Source: Pollenia angustigena (Eukaryota > Arthropoda > Insecta > Diptera > Polleniidae). Taken from it: 64,000 nt of DNA. Every line of letters starts with the position of its first letter. Positions within the stretch are counted from its first letter, which is position 1. The stretch covers positions 109,579,284-109,643,283 of the forward strand of contig OV884057.1 of the NCBI GenBank assembly GCA_930367215.1. Reading direction: 5' to 3'. Shown here piece by piece: positions 44,095 to 55,201 of the stretch. The notes beneath the pieces were generated by a model. It saw only the letters and a program-made list of their open reading frames with translations. It ran no database searches and was not told the DNA's origin. The translations under genes were made by a program, and so were the position numbers.

Positions 44095-44402
44095 TTATCT
44101 TTTTTTTAATAAACTCATCCGCTTGCACGTCCGTTATCGCTGTCTACAAGACTATTAAATGAAATTCTAATTTGAAGTTTACAGGTATTCACAATTGTAC
44201 ATAGAAATGGATTTCCCTGGTCTATTTATTCAAAAATAAAATGAATTACATGAGAATTATAACGTGAAAAAGTTATTTTAGTAAAAAGTTAGGGTATTCA
44301 TAGTGGTAAGTAAAATAGAAAGGGTATTCACGGTGTTGGGTTACTCATACTTCAAACATCTGTGCATACATTTTAATTCTAGCTAATGGTATATCATAAC
44401 TT

Positions 44403-44965
44403 TTTACAAAATACCAAATGCGCACCTGAGTTTGCCTGCAAAAATGTATAAAGTCATTATAACAGGTCAAAGTTACGTTAAATAAATACCATAAAGTAGT
44501 AAGGTTTACTCTTTAGACTCGGTCATATAATTGTAGCATAAAAAAGTAAGCAATAAAAATAGTGCGAAACAATAAAGTTTCATTAATACATCAATAAAAC
44601 ACATCTTCTTACCCAAAAATTTTACCTGCAGTCACATTTGCTTTTATGTGTATAGGTTTACACATAAATTGTAGCAAAACAAGACTTTTATAACTTGTTT
44701 TTTAAATATTTTTACCTACTTAAGAAAAGAGTTTTCAAAAAAAACCCACCGACGCGATTGGTACAGAAACAAAAATATTTTTACAATCACAAAATACCAA
44801 CAAATTCTTGTGGCTTTTTCTTTTCTTAATAATTTCTGCATTTAGGTACGTCTTTTTAACGAAAGAAAAAGGGACCCTGTTACAGGCATCAACGAATTTT
44901 TTTCACGAACAAAACACATATCGTTAGCTTAAATGCAAAACAATTATTTTGAAAATTTGAAATTT
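44403..44965. repeat. direct repeat upstream of hAT transposase 1
   Basis: Matches 46725-47285 at roughly 94% by eye, starting TACAAAATACCAAATGCG and ending GCTTAAATGCAAAACAA. Non-coding. It lies between the transposase start and a CAGGG-type end at 45076. Confidence 0.85.
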
Positions 44966-45586
44966 TTGTTGATTAGGATTCACTTTACATATATATTTTT
45001 ATAAAATTTTATTTTAAAATTATATCTTAAAAAATAACCACAATTGCACAATTGTGCAAAGAAATGGAAATCCCTGTTTTAAAATCATTGTACAATGTCA
45101 AAAACAGAAATAAAACAAAACAAAAACAGATAATAAATAAAATAAAAAAGATAATAAAAAAAAAAAAAAGATGTACCTACATACAGTTATTGTATATTTA
45201 TTTATATACCTAAATATATTTAGAGGCCTCAAAACAGGCCTTGCAATATTTGCGATATTTCCCGCTGAATGAGAGTGTTTCTCAGTAAACAATTATATTT
45301 TACGCTCGCAAAATAAAAGAGCGTAAGCGTACATGTGAATTAATTTGCACAATTGTGCAAGGCGCTGACATCCCTGCTCTAAATCAGGTTCAAATATCTT
45401 ATAAACAATTGTAAAAAATAAAGATTTTATTGCACGCAAATCACAGCTGATAGAAAAAAGTGCAGTTTTAAAATCAGCGACATTGAATTGGTAAAGAACG
45501 GGGGCCGATTTAAAACCATGTGAGATCAGGCCATGATGGCTTTATCGCCCATTCAAATGAAAAAAAAATTAAAAGGCTTTATCTGC

Positions 45587-46723
45587 CTATTGAACGAGAG
45601 ATAAATCTTGAAACCTGTCTTGAAAATTATTGAAAAGTGTTTCAAATATTTCGGCATATTCATATCTTTTGTCGATTTCGAGATTTCTATAAACAAGTGA
45701 AGTTTTTGGAAAATTTGAAAAATCACCAGTTTTAATTTGGGAACAAATTAGAAAAAGTTTTGTTTTAAAATTGTGAATGATTTTTGACAAGTCGCAAATA
45801 TTGCGTTCTTTTCCTTGCAATTCCAAATTAAGTTCATTTAACATACTTGTCGTATCTGCCAAAAAAGCTAAGTCTAAAATAAAATTATTGTCTTTTAAAC
45901 ACTGTACCAAAACTATTTCTATTTTCTCAGTTTCTAGGAACTGAATAACTTCTTCTCTTAAATCATAAAGTCTATTCAGGCAATCACCGCGACTTAGCCA
46001 CCGAACTTCTGTAAACATTTTCAGGTCACAGATCATAGCATTTTTATTTTTTAAAAATGTTAAAAATTTTCGGTGGGTAAGCGCTTGATGTCCGCCTCGA
46101 ATTTTATTTATTATTTCCTCTGCTGTCTTCATAGCTGGGGTATTACTTATGAATTTCGATGCAAGAGCGGTCTGATGAATTATGCAGTGAAAATTATGAA
46201 CTGCAAATTCGTGTTTTTTTAATTGGCATATAAGCCCATTATATTTGCCCAACATTACATTCGCTCCATCTGTGCAGAATCCAGCAAATTTGTTTATGTC
46301 TACAATGGAAAGAAGCTTTTCTGTGACAACGTCATACAACAACGTACCAGTTACATTTCCATAAAATGTTTCTAAAGTAAACATTGACTCAAAAATAGTG
46401 TATTCGCTGTCTACGCATCGAATACAAATTACAAGTTCACACAGATCATTTATGTCAGTGTTTCGTCTAAACAAATTGAAAAAAATTCGCAATTAATTAC
46501 TTTTTCCCTAATTGCAGATTCTACACATGTTCCTAATTGAACAGTACGACGGCCTACAGTTTGACTGGACAGGGGAAGAGACTCTATAAATTTAGTGTTA
46601 TAATTAAGCCTTTCCCAAATTTTTTTCAGCAATTGCTTGATAAAAACACCATCCCACAATGGTCTTCCTTTCTTAACAATTTCCAATATTACCAAATTTG
46701 AAATCTCCTTTTTCAATATCTTT
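45587..46723 (-). pseudogene. hAT transposase 2, truncated at both ends
   Basis: Paralogue of transposase 1: VTGTLLYDVV, FCTDGANVMLGKYNGL, MFTEVRWLSRGDCLNRLYDL and FLADTTSMLNELNLELQGKE all align. The N-terminal part is in another frame (46450-46723: KGRPLWDGVFIKQLL, then FFSICLDETLT); a small deletion inside the DESTD motif causes the shift. The BED finger is absent; the frame runs into the direct repeat at 46725. The C-terminus stops after QDRFQDL, so the dimerisation domain is gone. By eye the two proteins are only about 60-65% identical. Confidence 0.85.
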
Positions 46724-46724
46724 C

Positions 46725-47285
46725 TACAAAATACCAAATGCGCACCTGAGTTTGCCTGCAAAAATGTATAGTCATTATGGCAGGTCAAAGTTACGTTAAA
46801 TAAATACCATAAATTAGTAAGGTTAACTATTTGTACTCGGTCATATAATTGTAGCATAAAAAAGTAAGCAATACAAAAAGTGCGAAACAATAAAGTTTCA
46901 TTAATACATCAATAAAACACATCTTCTTACCCAAAAATTTTACCTGCTGTCACATTTGCTTTTATGTGTATAGGTTTATACATAATTGTAGGAAAACAAG
47001 ACTTTTTTAACTTGTTTTTTAAATATTTTTACTTACTTAAGAAAAGTGTTTTCAAAGAAAAAAACCCACCGACGCGATTGGTACAGAAACAAAAATATTT
47101 TTGCAAGCACAAAATACCAACAAATTCTTGTGGTTTTTTTTCTTAATAATTTCTGCATTTAGGTACGTCTTTTTAACGAAACAAAAAGGGACCCTTTTAC
47201 AGGCATCAAATAATTTTTTTCACAAACAAAACACATATCGTTAGCTTAAATGCAAAACAATGTAGATATTATTTGAAAATTACAA
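46725..47285. repeat. direct repeat fused to hAT transposase 2
   Basis: Near-identical partner of 44403-44965. Its left edge cuts into the transposase coding sequence; on the minus strand the junction reads TTTTGTAG then AAAGATATTG, which could be a splice acceptor. Confidence 0.85.
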
Positions 47286-47639
47286 ATTATTAGAATACAA
47301 TATTTTTTCCTTAATAATATCTGTTAACGCATTTTTATCTGAAATTTTAAAAATTGATTTTAAATCTCAAATAATTTCCATTTTACAAAGTTCTTTGCTT
47401 TGCATGTAAACTAATGAAATGTTATATTATTCTACATTTAAGTGTTAAAATTTGATTTCTAAATAAAAATTGCACGCAAGGCATTGGATGTTACCAAAAG
47501 CATTTTTGTCCGCACAATATTTTTTGAGTGTTTGCTGAAACAAAATAATATAGCATCCGCTAGACATGTACACTTGTCGAAGTCACATCGACGACTAAAT
47601 TGAAGAGCATAAAAATATGTGTAAGTTGTTTTTTGCACA
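47286..47639. other. non-coding end of the hAT region
   Basis: No gene seen. AT-rich DNA leading to the inner edge of the right arm at 47640. Confidence 0.4.
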
Positions 47640-47670
47640 ATTAAGAAAAGAAATGGAAATCCCTGCTTTA

Positions 47671-47786
47671 CGACCATTTTCACCAAGTTCGGTTATAATT
47701 AACCATCGGTTATAGCTGTCAAAACGTATTGGTAACCGGGACTTTAATTGAAAGTTAGTTTTAACCGAACTTGGTGAAAATGGCCG
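47671..47786. mobile_element. 116-bp MITE, TTA duplication
   Basis: Ends CGACCATTTTCACCAAGTTC and inverse GAACTTGGTGAAAATGGCCG, one mismatch. TTA flanks both sides (47668-47670, 47787-47789), and the left arm at 38672-38674 shows the empty site with a single copy. A 3-bp TTA/TAA duplication is typical of the PIF/Harbinger class (inference). Confidence 0.93.
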
Positions 47787-48704
47787 TTAGATGGTTAAAA
47801 TGTTCTACGAATTTTTTTTCATTAAATTTCACTAAAGGTACGGTCACACATGGCAAACAATTGTGAAATTTTGTTTGCCGGCATTTTTAAAAAATTTGTT
47901 GAAAAAAATAAAAACTTTATTTGCTGGTCACACTACCCACATTTATTTGCTCATTTTTGTTTGTTCAAACAGATATAAAATAGCTGCAAATAAAATATGG
48001 GAAAACATGTGTTCACATATAAAAATATTTGCCTAAAAATAAATATTTGAACCAATTGTCAAAAATAAAAATTAAATAAATAGAATTACTTTTTATTAAA
48101 ACCAAAAATTAAAATTTTGATGCAAAATATTGAAACTTTTATGGGTTTATGGTGCAGAAGAGCGAGAACAGCAGTTTTTAAAGTAAAAGAGGATTAAGAT
48201 AACAAATAAAGGGATGAAGGCAATTTGTCAAAGTAATTTCCCGTCTTATACAACTAAATTAAACTAAACTATGAAGCTAAAGTATTATTCGTAAATGTTT
48301 TAGACTCAAGCAATAAAGTGTTTTTAGACAGTGGATCTATTGTAAATTATTTACAGATCTTTGCGAAATTTAGTTATATGATTTCTAGGTATATAAATTG
48401 AGTTTGTGCAAAATTTAACGATAAAAGGTGCATTCCGCCACCAATTTACGTTAGTTTTTGTTACAGAAATATCGATTTTTTCGGGAGGTTATTTCACATT
48501 TTGGTCCATAACGCTTTTCCTACTGAACCAAAAGTGCTGAATTTCAATACAAACTGCTTAAAAAAACTTGAGTGAACTTGCCACCAAAATTTTTTTTTTC
48601 GTCAGCATCCTTTTCTTAATCGATATAACAATGTTCATCCGTCCGGTTAGCTGTCCATGTTAACCTTATTCGCAAAGTACATGTCGCAATTTTTGAGATA
48701 ATCG

Positions 48705-49431
48705 GGTGTGTTCTAGAATCCGAATTCACAAGTGGATTAATTCAGCATTTTTTGTGTTCTGCAATTCACCACCACATGTTTTTATTCGTTTTCAATTAGA
48801 GTAGTAAGGGGTTATTGAAAGTAAAACAAATCGACTTTTATTCTTATATTTGAGAACATTTTAAGGAAAAACAGAATTTTGCGAATATCGCGAATTTGTT
48901 CAAATTTCCACTGATTTCGCAATTTTTACAGAATTTTTGCCATTCCTTAGGGGCTTTTAATCAACTTTAAGGCTTATTCCAAATATATTAAATATTTTCG
49001 CGCATTTTCGCTATTTTTAAAATTTTTTGTTTTTCCGACATTTTGTTTTTTAACCGATACATTTTTGGGTTTGCTTCCAAGTTTGCAATTTTTCGTGATT
49101 TTCTGCTAATTTACCAATTTTTATCAAATTTTTGCCATTCTGTATAATTTTAGGGACTTTTAATAAATTTTATGGCTTGTTTGAAATATTGAAATTTATC
49201 GCTATTTTTGCAAATTTTTTGCAATTTTCGCATATCTTTGTTGCGTTTTTCGGCAATCGTCGCCATTATTAAGATAGCCCCATACATATATAAACCGTAG
49301 TCACCTATTTTGCAGGGCACTATCAAAGAAAACATCATCAATTTTTTTTCTGCACAAGAACTTCGCATACACAAAAACATGCGGATTTCAGAACACCAAT
49401 TTCTGAATTATGCGGATTCCAAAAACACACC
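48705..49431. repeat. nested inverted-repeat element
   Basis: Left GGGTGTGTTCTAGAATCCG pairs with right CGGATTCCAAAAACACACCTG, followed inward by AATTCAG and GTGTTCTG blocks on both sides. Two diverged copies of a ~110-bp segment (TTTTTGCCATTC ... TTTTTAAAATTTTTTG) lie inside at about 48915-49030 and 49120-49220. Non-coding. Confidence 0.55.
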
Positions 49432-50574
49432 TGATAGTAATAAAATGTTGTTTACGTTTTAATTGTCGTAAGAGGTGGAAAGAATCGGTCGATAATTTCA
49501 CATAGCCCCTATAAAAACTTATTTTTGCCATAGACAATCTACTATCACCTTACCAAATGTTAGTAATCGATCCATATTTTACCATAGCTCTTATACAAAC
49601 ACCACTTCTGTAAATAGCTTTTAATGTCATAATAATCTTATAAATGTCGGTTTTGGCAATAATTTCTATAATAGCTTGTATGTCGTGTCAAAATTTCGTC
49701 TTGTTAGGCCGAGAATTGGTTCTAGGTCACTTGCTACAATCACTTCAAGACGAAAAAAAATCTCATAAAGGTGTCTATGTCGGTATATTATTTGGCGCTA
49801 ATATGTTTTATATAAATCTTAAATTCATTATATAATTTTATTTTGGCGGGTCTCTGATTGTCCAATGACCCCAAACTCTCAAAAATGTATCTATCTATGT
49901 ATATATAAATCGGCTAAGGCAAAACAGTTAAGAACACTTTCCTCCTCTGTATGTCAACCGATTTGAACAAAATATACACCATTTAAGAGGTATTTACTCA
50001 AAGAAGTGCACAATGTATATTTTATTAAAATCTGTTCAATAATTTCAGAGTTATAAGCGTTCAAAATTGTTACTAACACAAATGCAAAATAAATAAATTT
50101 ATTTTCAATTATCAAATAATAAAAAGTTAGGGTGATCGATTATTCGACATTTTTCAGAAACCGGTTTTCGAATATTTCGACTATATAAATCAGACCAGGC
50201 AAAACTGTTACTGAACAACCTAAACAAAAGCGGTAAGCGTTTTTTAAACTTGAAAATTTTATTTAAATACAATTTCAATAAAACAAACCGAGATAGCGAT
50301 CTGTCAAATAAGGTTTATCAGCCGGTAGGTTTCTAATTCGCATTCTAATGGTTTGTTTCGTATAAATTGTATGCAAATGAGAAGTTTTGACATACAAAAA
50401 ACGCTTCCGCTCTTATTTAGGTAGCTCAGTTAAGAACGCTTTATTCCTTTGTTTGTCAACCGAAGCTCTGTGGGGCGAAAAAGAGGAGAAATATGGGAAA
50501 CTAAATTTTTTTTTTACTTTTCTGTGCTTCATGTGATAATTTTTAAATTTTCTATAATATAGAACTTAGAAACA

Positions 50575-50900
50575 TAATATGATAGCTGTAGGATCCTGAG
50601 TGAGTGATAACCTATAAGATAAAAAATGCTGGTATTCTTTGTTTTTCATCTGGAACTTTTTGAATTTTCGTTAATATTCGACCTATAAAGATAAACTTGT
50701 ACATTAAACTGGGTGAATAAGAACATGTAAGGGGAGCTTTTTGGTACTTTTACGTTCTACATCTGGTACTTTGATTAATTTTCGTTAGTATTAGACATAG
50801 AAACGTAAAATTAAACGTGCAACGTCCTGAGTGGATGACAATATATAAAGGAGACTTTTTTATACTTTTTGATACTTTTTTGTTTTTCAATTGGTATTTT
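50575..50900. repeat. three imperfect ~110-bp tandem repeats
   Basis: Each unit has the order TCGTTAATATT-like, ATAGAAACGTAAAATTAAAC-like, CCTGAGTGGATGACAATATA-like, then TTTTTGGTACTTTT. Similar units occur inverted at about 58180-58420. No ORF. Confidence 0.5.
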
Positions 50901-52302
50901 TTATACTGAACTTACAAAATTAAATTACTCACGTAGAAGATTAAATATGAACCGGAGGTTGGTCCCCCGCCAAATCGATCCACTTTGAAGGAAAAAATAA
51001 ATGCTCGAAACAAATAAATTCATATATACTTAGATGAATTATGTTTTCTTCATATAAAAAAAAAAAAAAAAAAATCATGGTCGAATTTTGAACATAAGGC
51101 GAACACTAGTTTATATAGATACGCCATGCTTGCAATTCATAATTCGTAACATAAGCTCATAGAAATGACCCATTTACTTAAGAAAAATGTATTTTGTAAC
51201 ATATTGAATCCTATTTACCGCGCAACTCTTTGCTAAAAAGAGAACACAGGAAAAATTTTTACATAAATAAATTTTTTCGTCATTAAAAACTTATTTAATT
51301 TTTTCAATTTTATTCAATAATTTTTATTTTAAAGCTTTTTATTTGCCGCTGTTTGTTCTTACAAAATTTTTGTAAGAACAAATATTCATTTGCCTAAAAA
51401 CAAGGAAAATATTTGACGTTAAATGGTCACATTAGGAGCATTTTTGTTTGCTAGCAAATAATTTTGTTTGCCCAAAATCAGCTGTTTTTCTGTTTGCCCC
51501 TCAAAAATATTTTGTGGTCAGATTATAGCAAACAAATATTTGATATTTTTTGACAAATGTTTGCCATATGTGACCGTACCTTAAGAGTCTTCTAAGCAGT
51601 GTTGCCAAAACTTGGTGATCAAAAATGGCTAAATTTACGGAAAAAAATGGCTAAAAATGGGCTTAAAATGGCTAAAGGCCCAAATACATTGATCAAAATA
51701 CTCATCAAGCATTGTGGTAGTATTAGTGGAAATGTGTTTGTGTCACACCGGCGATGCTGGATGGAAAATCAAAAAATTTAGATATGACGGCGAATATTAC
51801 GTCAAGCACACGTACACGATAAATTCGCCGGCTGGACAAGCATTTGACAAGTGTATTTCGGTCTTAAAAGCTTTTTTAAATAAAAAAACACATTAAAATT
51901 CGATAATAAAACAGAAATAATTCATTTAAAGTTGTTAACAATGAAATTGTGAGTTAAGATCAATTTGTTAAATAAGGATAAACGTAAATTAATATTAAAA
52001 TAAATTAATATTAAAAAATTAAATCATCGAAAATTTCGATGTTTTTTTTTTTTTTTTTTTTTTTAAATAGTGTTTATTTACAAGTTTTAAAATATAAAAG
52101 GTACAATGGTATGAGATTTTACTTAAAGTACTACAACAATAAGAGTCTAATAATTAAATTTACAATACTAATAAAAAATAGATAAAAAAAAAACAGTCTT
52201 AAGGAAAATTGCTTACAAAAAACCTTTTTGATCTCTATGGGAGTTATAAAGAAATTTGTTTGGATAATCGCTAAATTATTCATTCTTAACGAACGAGACT
52301 TA

Positions 52303-52531
52303 AGCTTCGTACAGACGATGGTCAGATCTTACAATATTGTAAGCAGGCGTTGCCAACAGCAATATTTTTCTGACAATGTTCCATTGTCAGATGCATTAAT
52401 TTTGCACTTCTGCAAATACAAATGAGCTTACAATGTTCACACAGTTGTAAGACATTTTAGCCAATTTTAATGCAATTTAAGCAACGCTGCTTACCAATAT
52501 TGTAAGATCTGACCATCGTCTGTACGAAGCT
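52303..52531. mobile_element. 229-bp MITE with AGCTTCGTACAGACG ends, TTA duplication
   Basis: Ends AGCTTCGTACAGACGATGG and its inverse pair for about 44 bp. TTA at 52300-52302 and 52532-52534. It sits at the 3' end of ORF2 of element D; the duplicated TTA supplies the TAA stop of the frame. A second copy is at 59044-59209. Confidence 0.92.
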
Positions 52532-55197
52532 TTAGTGATTACCTTGTAAATTTCTTATTGTTTCAAAGTTAGACAATCTGCATTTTTCATTAAATGTCAG
52601 TGTCAGTTCTCTTGCAAATAAGTTAATCATCTTATGTCCAAAGTTACTGTGAAGTAAACTTGTCCTATACCTACGAGGAAGACTATGAATTATTTTCAAA
52701 TTCTTATTTTGAATAATTTGAAGCTTTTTGGTATGAGTTTTGGCAGTTTTATGAAACCAGACTTGACAGCCGTAGGTCGTAATTGGTCGAATACACATTT
52801 TGTACAACAATGTTTTGTTTTTCAAGTTCAGTTTAGATCTTCTACTAAGTATAGGGTGCAGTGCACGACCACACTTTATGGCTTTTTCACAAATGTGATT
52901 AACATGTTGCTTGAATTTTAGCTTCTTATCTAGGATAATGCATAAATACTTCATTTCTGATTTTACTGGTATAACATTCTCACGACAGAACATAGTTTTA
53001 GAGGGGATGCGTTTTGGAGACTTATTATATGGAAAAATAATGGCTTGAGTTTTATTATCGTTAACTTTGATTTTCCATTTATTAAAATATTTTTGGCTTG
53101 AATTTAAGCTCTCTTGCATTCTATTAACTAACGCGTAAGAAATTTTACCGCTACAAATAAAGGCACTGTCGTCTGCATAAAATGCAGCTTCTTGGTTTCT
53201 ACGCAGAGTGATATCTGACGTATATAATGAATAAAGTGTAGGTGACAAAACAGAACCTTGTGGTAGACCCGCACATATACCTTTTCCCTGGATGACTTAT
53301 TATCTACGTACACTACAAACGAACGACTGTCTAAAAAGCTTTGAATCATTTTCTGCAAATATAGCGGAAAGTTATAGGAGTTTAGTTTTAACAACAGGCC
53401 ATTATGCCATATTGTGTCGAAAGCTTTTTCAATATCTAGAAATATAATACCTGTACTCCTGCGGTTTCTTTTATTATTTTCAATAATATTAACCACTCGT
53501 TTTAATTGATGAACAGTGGAGTGCTCCTTTCGGAAACCAAACTGTTGTTGATTAATGATTCCATTCTGCTCAGAGAATTCAACGATTCTTTTGTGGATAA
53601 TTTTTTCAAAGACTTTATCTAATAAACTCAAAATGCTTATTGGCCTATAGCTGGTAGGCAATTTGGGATCTTTTCCGGTTTTGAAAATTGGTATTACTCT
53701 AGCCTTTTTAAATGCCAAGGGAAAGTGGCCATTTCTTAAGCAGTAATTGAAAAGTTTGCTTAATGTTTCAAAAAAGTATTCCGGCATTTGTTTTAAAATA
53801 ATGCTATTTATACCATCTAAGCCAGGGGCTTTATTATTTTTTAAAGAGAAAACTAACGACTTAACTTCCGCGGAATCTGTGAGCTCAATATGGTCACTGT
53901 CAGAAAGAACTGCATTGTTTAGTTCACGTACATAATTTGAAACTACATTATCTAAAGGTGAAGTTTTGTTTGCCGTGATGGTATGATTACTACTGAACAC
54001 TTCTGCAATGGCATTAGCTTTTTCTTCACCAGTTCTCAAAACTTCATCATTTATTTTTAGATCAGAAATTCTAGAGTTCCTACCTTTAAAAGCTTTTGTT
54101 AGTTTCCAAAATTTTTTAGACCCGGGAGGCAACTTCGAAATGAAATTTGACCACGCTACATTTCTGTCCCTATTTAAGTAAAAATCGATTAGTCGATTCA
54201 ACTGTTTTATAATGCTTATTATATGGGCTCTGTAGGTAGGATCTCTACATCTCTGTAGCTTGCGATTATATTTGTTCCTCTGTGAAATAAGCATTTTGGA
54301 CGTATTTGAAATCTCCCTCTGCCAAGGATTTTTTTGGCCCACTGGAATCTTGCCGAAAGCCTCTTTAATGATACTTATTAATCTATTTAGTGAGAAATCA
54401 AGGTTAGTATCATATAATTCAATCTGCCCTATGTTGTGACACCTTATTTCGTTCTCAACCCAGTTTTTTATTGCTGGCCAATCAGCGCGATTATACAAGG
54501 GGACTGTAACTAAGTGGTTTTGAGGTGGACCATAAATATAACAAGAAATTGGAACATGATCAGACTGCAAAATATTCGGATGCGACTCTAAGCGCGAAGA
54601 TGAGATATTAGAGTTAGTTAACAAGAGATCTACGGTGGAGGGTTGGACCGGAACTATGTTTTGTCCGAATCTGGTGTAGGTGTCTGGATGGAATATATAG
54701 TAACTTGAACCAATTTGATGTCTGTAAAGTTCTTTCCCAGCAGAGTTGTCTGTAGCACAGTTCCAACTCACGTGCTGTGCATTAAAATCACCAAAAATAA
54801 AATAATCATTTAAAGAATCGGTAAGTAGGTCTAAGTCTGTTTTGAAATTCGTAGTATAAAGTGGATTATAAGCAGAAATAAAACTTACAGGACGTCCACT
54901 TATTATAACTTCCACAGAGATATTTTCTATTGTCTTTGTTTTAATCTTTGGTAATAATTTATGGACTATATTATTTTTAACGGCTATGAGTACTCCTCCT
55001 CCATGCGTTTGTCGATCTTCTCGGTATATTTTGTAGCCTCCAAATTTGAGTTTATGGTGCGGTTTCAGGAACGTCTCGTTAAGAAGAAGAATATCAATGT
55101 TTCTTTCATGAAGAACTTTTTCGAGCTGTGAAGCTGCTGACTCAGTAGATATGCCTTAGGCATTCCAGTGCATAACATGAACATTTTGCTTACCCAT
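52532..55197 (-). pseudogene. Jockey-type ORF2 endonuclease/reverse transcriptase (element D)
   Basis: ATG at 55197, then MGKQNVHVMHWNA and a TAA at 55156-55158 where WNANG is expected. After it the frame is open to about 53285: INETF-type catalytic Glu region, IFGDFNAQHVSWNC (endonuclease), KARVIPIFKTGKDPKLPTSY, QQFGFRKEHSTVHQLKR and IIFLDIEKAFDTIWHNG (first RT Asp). A frameshift just before GLPQGS moves to the frame 53248-52532, which holds SPTLYSLYTSDI and the active site AAFYADDSAFIC. So all catalytic residues of RT are present; the ORF is two small changes from open. It ends at the TTA duplication of the MITE. Confidence 0.9.
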
Positions 55198-55201
55198 GAT
55201 T

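Larger units (their letters stand above)
38677..47665 (-). mobile_element. 9-kb hAT-type region between matching CAGGG ends
   Basis: A perfect 26-bp inverted repeat (CAGGGATTTCCATTTCTTTT plus 6) forms the two inner edges of the inverted duplication, and looks like hAT terminal repeats. Similar ends (GGAAATCCCTG, GGATTTCCCTG, GACATCCCTG) also occur at 45076, 44219 and 45376. Two hAT transposase pseudogenes on the minus strand lie inside. The flanking 8 bases are inverted (ATCTAAAG / CTTTAGAT after MITE removal), not direct, so this is not a simple insertion. Confidence 0.55.
47836..51581. mobile_element. 3746-bp non-coding inverted-repeat element, TAA duplication
   Basis: Ends AGGTACGGTCACACATGGCA and inverse TGCCATATGTGACCGTACCT; TAA flanks both ends (47833-47835, 51582-51584), with the empty site in the left arm at 38627-38629. 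Subterminal sequence repeats TTTGTTTG and GGTCACA on both sides. No transposase is recognisable in 3.7 kb, so it is non-autonomous. It contains a nested inverted-repeat element (48705-49431) and a repeat array near 50575-50900. The TAA duplication suggests PIF/Harbinger mobilisation (inference). Confidence 0.88.

Noticed and set aside
40835..45376. A hAT element bounded by CAGTGATGTC and GACATCCCTG
   Set aside because: The flanking 8-mers (GTTTAAAG and CTCTAAAT) do not match, and the ends differ beyond 10 bases; kept only as a possibility.
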